In this document: piece after piece, positions 8,762 to 16,574 of the stretch
How positions within the stretch are numbered: the stretch's first letter is position 1
Layout of the letters: every line of letters begins with the position of its first letter
Assembly (NCBI GenBank): GCA_045655645.1
Contig: JAZOPS010000005.1
Span: 1 to 35,997, forward strand
Origin: Fimenecus sp045655645
GTDB taxonomy: Bacteria > Bacillota > Clostridia > Oscillospirales > Acutalibacteraceae
Direction of reading: 5' to 3'
DNA length: 35,997 bases
Made by a program: the position numbers and the translations under genes
The notes under the pieces: generated by a model
What the model saw: the letters and a program-made list of their open reading frames with translations, nothing else
What the model was told of the DNA's origin: nothing
Database searches by the model: none

Positions 8762-8791
8762 ATTATAATATATTTTGTTGATTAATGTCAA
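8762..8791 (-). promoter_or_regulatory. promoter of the pur operon
   Basis: On the minus strand there is a perfect -35 TTGACA (8791-8786), an 18-base spacer and a perfect -10 TATAAT (8767-8762). Transcription would begin near 8755, just before the ZTP aptamer. Confidence 0.9.
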
Positions 8792-8854
8792 TTAAAGTAG
8801 AAAATTCTTATGACGAAAAATTAACAAAAAACAATAACTTTTTTGTGTATTTTT

Positions 8855-9271
8855 TTATTTTGCTTTGCTTTCACAATAAAGACAACGATAAACTCGATTT
8901 TCTTTGTCTCTTAAAGTAAAAATATGTGGTAATTCTTGCTCAACCGTTGTAATACAACGAGGGTTTTTACACCTAATAACATTTTCTATTCTTTCAGGAA
9001 CATCAATATTCTGTCTTTTAGCAAGTTTTCCATCTTTAATAATATTAACTGTTACTCCTGGGTCAAGATAACCAAGTGCATCCATATTAATATCAATTAC
9101 TTTATCAATTTTAATGATGTCTTTTCTGCCCATTTTAACACTCTCAGCGTTTTTGATGAGTGCAACTTGACAATCTAGTTCATCAAGACCTAAAAAATTG
9201 TAGAGAGTCATTCCGTGACCAGCAGTAATGTGGTCTAAAACGATTCCGTCTTTAATTTGTCCGATAATCAT
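8855..9271 (-). CDS. pyrI: aspartate carbamoyltransferase regulatory subunit
   Basis: Binds nucleotide effectors and links catalytic trimers of aspartate transcarbamoylase. The 138-residue protein has an N-terminal allosteric domain (IKDGIVLDHITAGHGMTLYNFL) and a C-terminal zinc domain with C101, C106, C130 and C133 in CKNPRC and CLYC. Its ATG abuts the stop codon of pyrB with no gap. It is the last gene of the pyr operon. Downstream only an AT-rich hairpin is seen before the pur promoter. Confidence 0.96.
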   Translation of the reverse strand: MIIGQIKDGIVLDHITAGHGMTLYNFLGLDELDCQVALIKNAESVKMGRKDIIKIDKVIDINMDALGYLDPGVTVNIIKDGKLAKRQNIDVPERIENVIRCKNPRCITTVEQELPHIFTLRDKENRVYRCLYCESKAK

Positions 9272-10186
9272 TTACTCTACCTCCAACAATTTCATGATAA
9301 GAGCCATTCTAATGAATTTACCATTATTAACCTGTCTAAAATAGCATGCTCTTGGGTCTTTATCAACAGCAACTGAAATTTCATTAACACGTGGAAGTGG
9401 ATGCATAATGCACAAATCTTCTTTCGCTGTTTCAAGTTTTTGAGGTGTAAGAATATAACTGTCTTTAAGACGAATATAATCCTGCTCATTAAAAAATCTT
9501 TCTCTCTGAACTCTTGTCATATAAAGAATATCAAGTTCAGGCATTGCGTCTTCAAGAGATGTTGTTTCAACATATTCAAGGTTTTTAGCTTCAAGTTCAG
9601 TTTGTTTAATATACTCTGGAACTTTTAATTCTTCAGGTGAGATAAGAACAAATTTAACATTTTTATAGCGTGACATTGCACCTATAAGAGAATGAACTGT
9701 TCTACCGAATTTAAGGTCGCCACAGAAACCGATTGTGATATTATCAAATCTTCCCTTTTCACGCTGAATTGTAAGCAAATCAGTAAGAGTTTGTGTTGGA
9801 TGATTGTGTCCACCATCACCTGCGTTAATTACAGGAATATCTGTGTTCATTGCCGCAACCATTGGTGCACCCTCTTTTGGATGGCGCATTGCTATAATAT
9901 CAGCATAGTAGCCAACAGTACGGATTGTATCAGCTACGCTCTCGCCTTTTGCTGATGATGAACTCTGTGCTTCTGAGAATCCAAGAACATTACCACCTAA
10001 ACTGAACATTGCAGATTCAAAGCTGAGTCTTGTTCTTGTTGATGGTTCAAAGAAAAGAGTTGCAAGAATTTTGCCTTTACACTTTTCGCTATATTTTGCA
10101 GGATTGTCAATTATATCATTTGCTACAGTTATAAGTTCATTTATCTCATCAACTGTAAGCTCTTGAATATCAATAAGACTTCTCAT
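9272..10186 (-). CDS. pyrB: aspartate carbamoyltransferase catalytic subunit
   Basis: Condenses carbamoyl phosphate and aspartate to carbamoyl aspartate, the first committed step of pyrimidine synthesis. The protein has 304 residues. The carbamoyl-phosphate loop is FFEPSTRTRLSFESA (STRTR 49-53); the SAKGESVADT loop, the HNHPTQTLTDL substrate motif and MHPLPRVNEI follow. Directly followed by pyrI, so this is the regulated, E. coli-like holoenzyme rather than the PyrI-free Bacillus type. Confidence 0.97.
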   Translation of the reverse strand: MRSLIDIQELTVDEINELITVANDIIDNPAKYSEKCKGKILATLFFEPSTRTRLSFESAMFSLGGNVLGFSEAQSSSSAKGESVADTIRTVGYYADIIAMRHPKEGAPMVAAMNTDIPVINAGDGGHNHPTQTLTDLLTIQREKGRFDNITIGFCGDLKFGRTVHSLIGAMSRYKNVKFVLISPEELKVPEYIKQTELEAKNLEYVETTSLEDAMPELDILYMTRVQRERFFNEQDYIRLKDSYILTPQKLETAKEDLCIMHPLPRVNEISVAVDKDPRACYFRQVNNGKFIRMALIMKLLEVE

Positions 10187-10200
10187 AATTATCTTCCTTA

Positions 10201-10854
10201 TTATTTAGCACCATTTACTTCAAGGTACTTTTTAATTCTATCAACATTTTCACGATTAGCTTCGTCTTCTTCAAGATATTCAATAATATCATAAACATCA
10301 ACTACTGGATATACAGGGAAACCGAACTGTTCTTCGATTTCTTGCATTGCACCTTTATCAGACTGACCTTTTTCTTTACGGTCAACCATAATGAAAGTTG
10401 CGATTACTTTTGTATCTTCAAGGTTTTTAAGAATCTCCATAGATTCACGAATAGCAGTTCCTGCAGTGATTACATCTTCAATGATAACAATTTCTTCGCC
10501 AGCTTCAGGGATATAACCAACGAATGTGCCACCTTCACCATGGTCTTTTACTTCTTTACGATTAAAAAAGAATGGAACATCAAGACCACTTTTTGAAAGA
10601 GCAACAGCTGCTGAAATTGATAAAGAAATACCTTTATAAGCAGGTCCGTAAAGCACAGCTTTCTTTTCGCCAAGTTTATCAAAATAAGCTTTTGCATAAA
10701 ATTCACCCATTTTGGTAATCTGGTCACCTGTCTTAATCATACCAGCATTTACAAAATAAGGGATTTTTCTGCCGCTTTTAGCTGTAAAATCGCCAAATTT
10801 AAGTACACCAGCACTCTCTAAAAATTGTATAAACTCTCTTTTATAAGCTTCCAT
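10201..10854 (-). CDS. pyrE: orotate phosphoribosyltransferase
   Basis: Adds orotate to PRPP to give OMP. The 217-residue protein has the N-terminal SGRKIPYFVNAG, the central ALYGPAYKGI-type loop (here VLYGPAYKGISLS) and the PRPP-binding motif IVIIEDVITAGTAIRES. A flexible-loop segment RKEVKDHGEGG carries the catalytic Lys. It lies between pyrF and pyrB with gaps of 12 and 14 bases. Confidence 0.96.
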   Translation of the reverse strand: MEAYKREFIQFLESAGVLKFGDFTAKSGRKIPYFVNAGMIKTGDQITKMGEFYAKAYFDKLGEKKAVLYGPAYKGISLSISAAVALSKSGLDVPFFFNRKEVKDHGEGGTFVGYIPEAGEEIVIIEDVITAGTAIRESMEILKNLEDTKVIATFIMVDRKEKGQSDKGAMQEIEEQFGFPVYPVVDVYDIIEYLEEDEANRENVDRIKKYLEVNGAK

Positions 10855-10866
10855 TTTGAACTCTCC

Positions 10867-11565
10867 TTATCCTACAAATTCTGCAACACATCTTTTGTAT
10901 GCAGCAACAGGGTCAGCTGCGGCTGTGATAGGCCTGCCGACTACAATATAGTCAGAACCTGCTTCTTTTGCTTTTTCAGGTGTCATTACACGAACCTGGT
11001 CACCAATATCGCCATCAGCAAAACGAATACCAGGTGTTACTGTAACAAAATCTTTACCGCATCTGTTGTGGACTTTATCTGCTTCAAGTGGTGAACAAAC
11101 AACACCATCAAGACCTGCAGTTTTTGCATTGTAAGCATAGTGCATAACAACTTCATCAATTGGTTCTTTGATGAGTAAATCTCTTTCCATTACTTCTTGA
11201 CTTGTTGATGTTAACTGTGTAACAGCAATAAGAATTGGTCTTGTTCCATCAGCTCTTGTGAGCCCTTCAAGAGCACCCTCCATCATTGGGATTGCACCAC
11301 CAGCATGAAGGTTTGTCATATCAACATCAAGATTTGAAAGAACTGCCATTGATTTTTTAACTGTGTTTGGAATATCATGAAGTTTAAGGTCAAGGAAAAT
11401 CTTGTGACCTCTTGCTTTGATTTCTTTTACAATTGATGGACCTTCTGCATAATAAAGTTCCATACCGATTTTTACAAATGGCTTAACATCTGTGAATTTA
11501 TCAAGAAAAGCCATTACATCTTCTTTGCTTGAGAAGTCACAAGCAATAATTACGTCTTTACCCAT
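10867..11565 (-). CDS. pyrF: orotidine 5'-phosphate decarboxylase
   Basis: Decarboxylates OMP to UMP. The 232-residue chain carries the catalytic charge network in DLKLHDIPNT (D59, K61, D64) and the C-terminal phosphate-binding VVGRPITAAADPV. Overlaps the stop codon of pyrD by one base, so translation is probably coupled. Confidence 0.97.
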   Translation of the reverse strand: MGKDVIIACDFSSKEDVMAFLDKFTDVKPFVKIGMELYYAEGPSIVKEIKARGHKIFLDLKLHDIPNTVKKSMAVLSNLDVDMTNLHAGGAIPMMEGALEGLTRADGTRPILIAVTQLTSTSQEVMERDLLIKEPIDEVVMHYAYNAKTAGLDGVVCSPLEADKVHNRCGKDFVTVTPGIRFADGDIGDQVRVMTPEKAKEAGSDYIVVGRPITAAADPVAAYKRCVAEFVG

Positions 11566-12476
11566 TAGTGTGCGCCTCCTATAATTTCATTTATATCTTT
11601 TACATTAAGTTTTGCTAATTCCTTTGGCAAGTCTTCAATAATAGTCTTGCAAGCATAAGGGTCAACTAAGTTTGCAGCGCCAACCTGAACAGCAGTTGCA
11701 CCTGCCATCATAAGTTCAATTACATCTTTTGCAGTTGAAACACCGCCCATACCGATAATAGGGATTTTAACTGCATCATATACCTGATAAACCATTCTAA
11801 CTGCAACAGGGAATATTGCAGAGCCTGAAAATCCACCCATTTTATTTGCAATAACAGGTTGACGACGATTGATATCAATTCTCATTCCAAGCAAAGTGTT
11901 AATCAAACTAATACCATCAGCACCTGCCGATTCAGCAGCTTTTGCAATTGAAACAATATCAGTTACATTTGGTGAAAGCTTAATGATAATCGGTTTTGTT
12001 GTAACTGATTTAACGGCTTTAACAACTTTTTCGACTGCTGCAGGCTCTGTTCCAAAACTCATGCCACCATTGTGAACATTGGGACAGGATACGTTTACTT
12101 CAATCCAACCAACTTGTTCACATGCGTTGATTTTTTCACAAGTATAAGCGTACTCTTCAACAGAAAAACCACTCACATTTGCCATTACAGGTTTATTGAA
12201 AACTTTTGCAAGCTTAGGTAACTCTTCATCGATAACTTTATCAACGCCCGGATTTTGAAGACCAACTGAATTAATCATACCTGCATTACATTCTGCAATT
12301 CTTGGTGTTGGGTTACCAAATCTTGGGTCTTTTGTTGTGCCCTTGAATGAGAATGTACCAAGAATATTTATATCATAAAGGTCTGCGAATTCATAACCAA
12401 AACCATAAGTACCACTAGCTGGAATAATGGGGTTATCAATTTCTATCCCGAGAAGATTTATTTTTGTGTTTACCAT
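11565..12476 (-). CDS. pyrD: dihydroorotate dehydrogenase, class IB catalytic subunit
   Basis: FMN enzyme that oxidises dihydroorotate to orotate. The 303-residue protein shows IPASGTYGFG at the N-terminus, IEVNVSCPNVHNGG with the catalytic-base Cys C131 (Cys marks class I), and the FMN-binding GMGGVSTAKD and GATAVQVGAAN segments. It overlaps pyrK by seven bases, as expected for the class IB pair in which electrons pass to NAD+ via PyrK. Confidence 0.97.
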   Translation of the reverse strand: MVNTKINLLGIEIDNPIIPASGTYGFGYEFADLYDINILGTFSFKGTTKDPRFGNPTPRIAECNAGMINSVGLQNPGVDKVIDEELPKLAKVFNKPVMANVSGFSVEEYAYTCEKINACEQVGWIEVNVSCPNVHNGGMSFGTEPAAVEKVVKAVKSVTTKPIIIKLSPNVTDIVSIAKAAESAGADGISLINTLLGMRIDINRRQPVIANKMGGFSGSAIFPVAVRMVYQVYDAVKIPIIGMGGVSTAKDVIELMMAGATAVQVGAANLVDPYACKTIIEDLPKELAKLNVKDINEIIGGAH

Positions 12477-13201
12477 ATTATCTCCTCCCTTGTAAGAACC
12501 GGACCGTCTTTGCAGATTCTCTTGTTACCATATTTTGTCTTGCAAGAACAACCCATACATGCACCAAATCCACAACCCATTCTTTCTTCAAAACTATATT
12601 GACCACTTGTTGTAGCTGTTGATTCAATAGCTTTGAACATTGGCATTGGACCACAAGTGAAGAAATATGAGTAATCTGTTTCTTTAAGTGCATCTGTAAC
12701 AAAGCCCTTGATTCCATAAGAGCCATCAACTGTTGTTACTTTCACATCAGCACCAAGTTTTCTGAACTCATCTTCATAGAAAATTTCGTCCTTTTTATTA
12801 AAGCCAAGAATAACAGTAACTTTTTTGTTTTCTAAAATGAGTTTTTTACAAAGATTGTACATTGGTGGAACACCAACGCCACCACCGATAAGTACAGGCT
12901 TGTCCAAGGCTTTTGTAGTATCAAAACCATTACCAAGACCACAAAGAACATCAAGTTTTTCACCTGAGTTCATTTTGCTCATTGCTTCCGTGCCACTGCC
13001 TACAACTTTATAAATGATTGTAATTGAAGTGTCATCATAATCACAGATTGAAATAGGTCTGCGAAGATAAAAACCATCAAGTTTAATATTTATAAACTGA
13101 CCAGGTGCAGTAATTGAAGTTGTATCACCAATTAACACCATTTCAAAAATACTGTCTGTTAGTTTTTTGTTGGATTTAATTTCATAAAATCCCTGATACA
13201 T
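12470..13201 (-). CDS. pyrK: dihydroorotate dehydrogenase electron-transfer subunit
   Basis: FAD and [2Fe-2S] protein that passes electrons from PyrD to NAD+. The 243-residue chain has a ferredoxin-reductase-like fold: FYLRRPISICD flavin motif, the IGGGVGVPPMYNLC nucleotide motif and, near the C-terminus, cysteines C210, C215, C218 and C230 in the spacing CX4CX2CX11C typical of PyrK. The start overlaps the end of pyrC by one base and its end overlaps pyrD by seven. Confidence 0.96.
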   Translation of the reverse strand: MYQGFYEIKSNKKLTDSIFEMVLIGDTTSITAPGQFINIKLDGFYLRRPISICDYDDTSITIIYKVVGSGTEAMSKMNSGEKLDVLCGLGNGFDTTKALDKPVLIGGGVGVPPMYNLCKKLILENKKVTVILGFNKKDEIFYEDEFRKLGADVKVTTVDGSYGIKGFVTDALKETDYSYFFTCGPMPMFKAIESTATTSGQYSFEERMGCGFGACMGCSCKTKYGNKRICKDGPVLTREEIIW

Positions 13202-14466
13202 TATTTATCCTCCCAAACAACGTTTCCGTTGCAAAATGTCATTTTACATTTACCGTAAACTTCCATTCCTTCAAATGGAGAGCTCTTGCCCTTCGATAAG
13301 AAGTCATCAGGATTTACGATATATTTATCATTCAAATCAAAAACGGTTAAATCAGCTTTTTCTCCGACTTGAATTTTGCTGCCTATATTAAATCTCTTAT
13401 TTGCATTCGTTGACAACAACTCAACGAGTTTTTCGAGAGCAATAATATTTGGTTTTACAAAAAAAGTGTACATTATTGGAAAAGCTGTTTCGATTCCAAC
13501 TACACCCATATTACTTTTTTCAAGACCTTTAGATTTTTCTTCAGCACTATGTGGTGCATGGTCAGTTGCAATCATATCAATTGTACCATCAAGAACACCT
13601 TGAATTAATGCTTCCTTATCACTTTCATCACGCAGTGGTGGATTCATTTTAAATCTTCCGTGTTCCTGTAGATTTTTGTCCGACAATACAAGATAATGTG
13701 GACCAGTTTCACAAGTGATATCAACACCATCTTTTTTAGCCTTTCGGATTAATTCAACACTTTCTTTAGTTGAAATATGACAAACATGATATGAGCAACC
13801 TGTTTGTTTAGCAAGCTCGATATCACGCTCAATTTGCTTCCATTCGCTTTCTGAACAAATACCTTTGTGACCATGTTCTTCGGCATATTTACCTTTATGG
13901 ATATAACCACCGTCGAGTAAATCATTGACTTCACAGTGAGCAACAATCATTTTGTTGTGTTCCTTTGCTATTTTCATAGCATTGAGCATCATTTCTTCAC
14001 TCTGAACTCCCCTACCATCGTCGGAATATGCCATACACATATCTTTCATTTCTACAAGGTCTGAAAGTTTTTCGCCCATTTGACCAACAGTAATTGATGC
14101 ATAAGGATAGACATTGATTACAGCATCTTTATTTATAATATCAATTTGTTCTTGCAAATGCTCAACTGAATCAGGTACAGGGTTCAAGTTTGGCATTGAG
14201 CAGACAGAAGTATATCCACCACGAGCAGATGCCATTGTTCCTGATTTAATTGTCTCTTTATAAGAAAAACCCGGCTCACGCAGATGCACATGAACATCTG
14301 TAAAACCGGGAAATACATAACAATTTTCAAAATCATACACAACATCAGCACAGTCGCATGCTAATGAGTTAGAAATTTCGGCAATTATTCCGTTGTTAAT
14401 TAAAATGTCTTTTCTAGTAAATTGTGAATCGTAAAAAACTGTTGCATTTTTAATTAACTGTTTCAT
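13201..14466 (-). CDS. pyrC: dihydroorotase
   Basis: Cyclises carbamoyl aspartate to dihydroorotate. The 421-residue amidohydrolase has the metal-binding DVHVHLREPG (H59, H61), HCEVNDL, CHISTKES and IATDHAPHS blocks, as in type I dihydroorotase. The frame extends 12 codons upstream to 14502, but that ATG has no ribosome site, whereas AGGTGA precedes the ATG at 14466. It is the first gene of the pyr operon, and its promoter ends about 40 bases upstream. Confidence 0.96.
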   Translation of the reverse strand: MKQLIKNATVFYDSQFTRKDILINNGIIAEISNSLACDCADVVYDFENCYVFPGFTDVHVHLREPGFSYKETIKSGTMASARGGYTSVCSMPNLNPVPDSVEHLQEQIDIINKDAVINVYPYASITVGQMGEKLSDLVEMKDMCMAYSDDGRGVQSEEMMLNAMKIAKEHNKMIVAHCEVNDLLDGGYIHKGKYAEEHGHKGICSESEWKQIERDIELAKQTGCSYHVCHISTKESVELIRKAKKDGVDITCETGPHYLVLSDKNLQEHGRFKMNPPLRDESDKEALIQGVLDGTIDMIATDHAPHSAEEKSKGLEKSNMGVVGIETAFPIMYTFFVKPNIIALEKLVELLSTNANKRFNIGSKIQVGEKADLTVFDLNDKYIVNPDDFLSKGKSSPFEGMEVYGKCKMTFCNGNVVWEDK

Positions 14467-14505
14467 TTTATCACCTATATAAAAACCGAAATTTCGTTCC
14501 ATAAA

Positions 14506-14535
14506 ATAATAACATATTTATATGTTGTATGTCAA
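14506..14535 (-). promoter_or_regulatory. promoter of the pyr operon
   Basis: On the minus strand the -35 is TTGACA (14535-14530) and the -10 TATTAT (14511-14506), 18 bases apart. The start point near 14499 leaves a leader of only about 33 bases before pyrC. It contains a 10-base palindrome CGAAATTTCG but no space for a PyrR attenuator. Confidence 0.8.
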
Positions 14536-14559
14536 TAAAATCCAAGCACAATATATGTA

Positions 14560-14588
14560 AAAAAGTGGAGTATTTCTACTCCACTTTT
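14560..14588 (-). terminator. intrinsic terminator after rubrerythrin
   Basis: Minus-strand stem GTGGAGTA/TACTCCAC (14584-14577 and 14572-14565) with a GAAA loop and a T run. It closes the rubrerythrin unit just before the pyr promoter. Confidence 0.9.
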
Positions 14589-14596
14589 TGTTTAAA

Positions 14597-15136
14597 TTAA
14601 TAATTCTCTGCTTTAACCATGAAATATGCCTTTGGGTGTGCGCAAACAGGACAGATTTCAGGTGCAGCTTTACCAATGTGAACATGACCACAATTAGAAC
14701 AAATCCACATCATATCGCCATCACGAGAGAATACGAGACCACCTTCAATATTCTCAAGGAGTTTCTTATATCTTTCTTCATGGTCCTTTTCAATTTTTGC
14801 TACCATTTCAAAAAGTGATGCAATATGGTCAAATCCTTCTTCTTTTGCTACTTTTGCAAATTCTGCATACATTTCTGTCCATTCATAGTTTTCACCGGCA
14901 GCAGCATCTTTAAGGTTTTCAACTGTTGAAGGTACACCACCGTCGTGAAGAAGTTTAAACCAAATTTTCGCGTGTTCTTTTTCGTTGTTTGCAGTTTCTT
15001 CAAAAATTTGTGCTATCTGAACATATCCATCTTTTTTAGCTTTAGATGCATAATAAGTGTATTTATTTCTTGCCTGTGACTCACCTGCAAATGCAGTCAT
15101 GAGATTAGCTTCTGTTCTTGAACCTTTAAGTTCCAT
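14597..15136 (-). CDS. rbr: rubrerythrin (classical order, C-terminal rubredoxin domain)
   Basis: Cytosolic peroxide reductase of anaerobes. The 179-residue protein has an N-terminal diiron four-helix domain (FAGESQARNKY, ETANNEKEHA, MVAKIEKDHEERY supply Glu and His ligands) and a C-terminal rubredoxin-like [Fe(SCys)4] domain with CSNC and CPVC. A GTG lies three codons earlier, but the ATG at 15136 is nine bases after AGGAG and fits the family start. It is a single-gene unit with its own promoter and terminator. A second rubrerythrin of opposite domain order is at 34.7 kb. Confidence 0.96.
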   Translation of the reverse strand: MELKGSRTEANLMTAFAGESQARNKYTYYASKAKKDGYVQIAQIFEETANNEKEHAKIWFKLLHDGGVPSTVENLKDAAAGENYEWTEMYAEFAKVAKEEGFDHIASLFEMVAKIEKDHEERYKKLLENIEGGLVFSRDGDMMWICSNCGHVHIGKAAPEICPVCAHPKAYFMVKAENY

Positions 15137-15165
15137 TGAAATCACTCCTTAATTTTTATAATATT

Positions 15166-15193
15166 ATTCTACCATATTTTTCAAAAAATACAA
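15166..15193 (-). promoter_or_regulatory. promoter of rubrerythrin
   Basis: Minus strand: -35 TTGTAT (15193-15188), a 16-base spacer and -10 TAGAAT (15171-15166), about 30 bases before the ATG. It is divergent from the trmO promoter. Confidence 0.65.
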
Positions 15194-15199
15194 CAATAG

Positions 15200-15228
15200 T
15201 AGAAAAAAATTTTAAAATATGCTATAAT
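15200..15228 (+). promoter_or_regulatory. probable promoter of trmO
   Basis: A perfect -10 TATAAT (15223-15228) preceded by TGC lies 18 bases before the ATG. The -35 at 15200-15205 (TAGAAA) is weak. Confidence 0.6.
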
Positions 15229-15246
15229 ACTTTTGAGGTGGAAAAT

Positions 15247-15927
15247 ATGGGAAGAATATTTATTGAACCAATTGGATACATCGAAAATGATTATAAGGAA
15301 AAATTTGGTATTCCGCGACAAAGTGGACTTACTGAAAATGTAGTTTCAAAGATTACTTTTGAAGAAGATTATCAAGACCCGGATTTCTTTAGAGAAATTG
15401 AAAAATTCACTCACTTATGGTTAATTTGGTATTTTTCTGAAGTAAATAAAAAAGAAATTAAACCGACTGTAAGACCACCAAAGCTTGGCGGAAATAAGCG
15501 CGTAGGCGTTTTTGCGTCTCGCTCACCATTCAGACCAAATAGAATTGGAATATCATGTGTAAAATTAATTCAAACAGAGTTCAACTACAAAGAAGGTAAA
15601 TCAATATTTGTTTCAGGCGCAGATTTAATGGATGGTACGCCGATTATAGATATCAAACCATATTTGCCATATACAGACAGCAGACCTGATGCATCAAATG
15701 GTTTTGCGTTAGATGATATAAATGGTTTACTTGAAGTTAAATGCAGTGATGAGATTTTAAGCAAGATACCATTTGATTTGGTAGATGGACTTTTTGAAAC
15801 TTTAAGACACGACCCTCGCCCGTCATATCAGAATGATAGTGAACGAGTTTATGGTATGAGTTTTGGCTATATGCAAGTGAAATTTAAAGTTAACGATAAA
15901 GAACTTATAATAATAGATATTACATAA
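15247..15927 (+). CDS. trmO: tRNA (t6A37) N6-methyltransferase, TrmO/TsaA family
   Basis: TrmO methylates N6-threonylcarbamoyladenosine at position 37 of certain tRNAs using S-adenosylmethionine. The 226-residue protein begins IEPIGYIENDY and has the family blocks RPPKLGGNKRVGVFASRSPFRPNRIGIS, DLMDGTPIIDIKPYLPY and a C-terminal HDPRPSYQ (each a UPF0066 hallmark). The frame is open from 15136, but GAGGTGG sits just before the ATG at 15247, which gives the family N-terminus. It is monocistronic, ending in a bidirectional terminator. Substrate specificity in this organism is inferred. Confidence 0.9.
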   Translation: MGRIFIEPIGYIENDYKEKFGIPRQSGLTENVVSKITFEEDYQDPDFFREIEKFTHLWLIWYFSEVNKKEIKPTVRPPKLGGNKRVGVFASRSPFRPNRIGISCVKLIQTEFNYKEGKSIFVSGADLMDGTPIIDIKPYLPYTDSRPDASNGFALDDINGLLEVKCSDEILSKIPFDLVDGLFETLRHDPRPSYQNDSERVYGMSFGYMQVKFKVNDKELIIIDIT

Positions 15928-15928
15928 A

Positions 15929-15961
15929 GAAAAAAGCCACGCGTTTTGCGTGGCTTTTTTC
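15929..15961. terminator. bidirectional terminator between trmO and the acetyltransferase gene
   Basis: Perfect stem AAAAAAGCCACGC / GCGTGGCTTTTTT with a short TTTT-containing loop (15930-15960). A and T runs on both sides let it work for the two convergent genes. Confidence 0.93.
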
Positions 15962-16564
15962 TTATAAATTTATCTTTTTATCCTTAAAATAATATTCTTT
16001 ATCATGGTCGTTGATTTCACGCAATACTCTGCAAGGGTTGCCAACAGCAACAACATTTGCGGGGATATCCTTTGTAACAACACTGCCGGCACCAATTACT
16101 GTATTATCACCTATTGTAACACCCGGTAAAACAATTACACCTGCACCAAGCCAACAGTTTTTACCGATATGTACAGGCATATTATACTGATATGCAAGCG
16201 GACGAAGTTCTGGCAAAATTGGATGTCCCGCTGTTGCTAATACAACATTAGGACCAAGCATTGTATAATCACCAACATAGATATGAGTGTCATCAACAAG
16301 TGTCAAATTAAAATTAGCATAAACACCTTTACCAAAATGCACATGCTTTCCACCCCAATTTGCATGAAGTGGAGGTTCAATATAACAATCCTCACCTATT
16401 TCTGCAAACATATCCTTTAACATATTTGCTCGTTTCTCTTGTTCGAGTGGTCTGGTTGCATTGAAATCATACAACTTTTCTACAAAAGTCAGTTGCTCTG
16501 CAACTAAATCTTCATCAGCAGAAAGATACAAGTCTCCGCTATGCATTTTCTCACGAATATCCAT
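15962..16564 (-). CDS. maltose/galactoside-type sugar O-acetyltransferase
   Basis: Left-handed beta-helix acetyltransferase of the LacA/Maa group, which moves acetyl from acetyl-CoA to a sugar hydroxyl in the cytosol. The 200-residue protein has the N-terminal MHSGDLYLSADEDL helix region, hexapeptide repeats (IYVGDYTMLGPNVVLA, IGKNCWLGAGVIVLPGVTIG) and catalytic H114 in TAGHP, matching H115 of LacA. The frame reaches 16603 and would overlap the gene upstream, but AGGAG precedes the ATG at 16564. It follows the GH28 gene by ten bases, so both are probably cotranscribed. The true acceptor sugar is unknown; maltose, galactosides or a pectin-derived sugar are possible. Confidence 0.9.
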   Translation of the reverse strand: MDIREKMHSGDLYLSADEDLVAEQLTFVEKLYDFNATRPLEQEKRANMLKDMFAEIGEDCYIEPPLHANWGGKHVHFGKGVYANFNLTLVDDTHIYVGDYTMLGPNVVLATAGHPILPELRPLAYQYNMPVHIGKNCWLGAGVIVLPGVTIGDNTVIGAGSVVTKDIPANVVAVGNPCRVLREINDHDKEYYFKDKKINL

Positions 16565-16574
16565 AATAAACTCC

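Noticed and set aside
8825..8845. Hairpin CAAAAAA-N7-TTTTTTG as the pyr operon terminator
   Set aside because: The stem is almost only A-T and would be weak; it is not listed as a terminator.
15150..15175. PerR box in the rubrerythrin promoter (TTATAATATTATT on the plus strand)
   Set aside because: Only the first half fits the Bacillus consensus, and it does not resemble the perR palindrome of this genome; AT-rich chance match.
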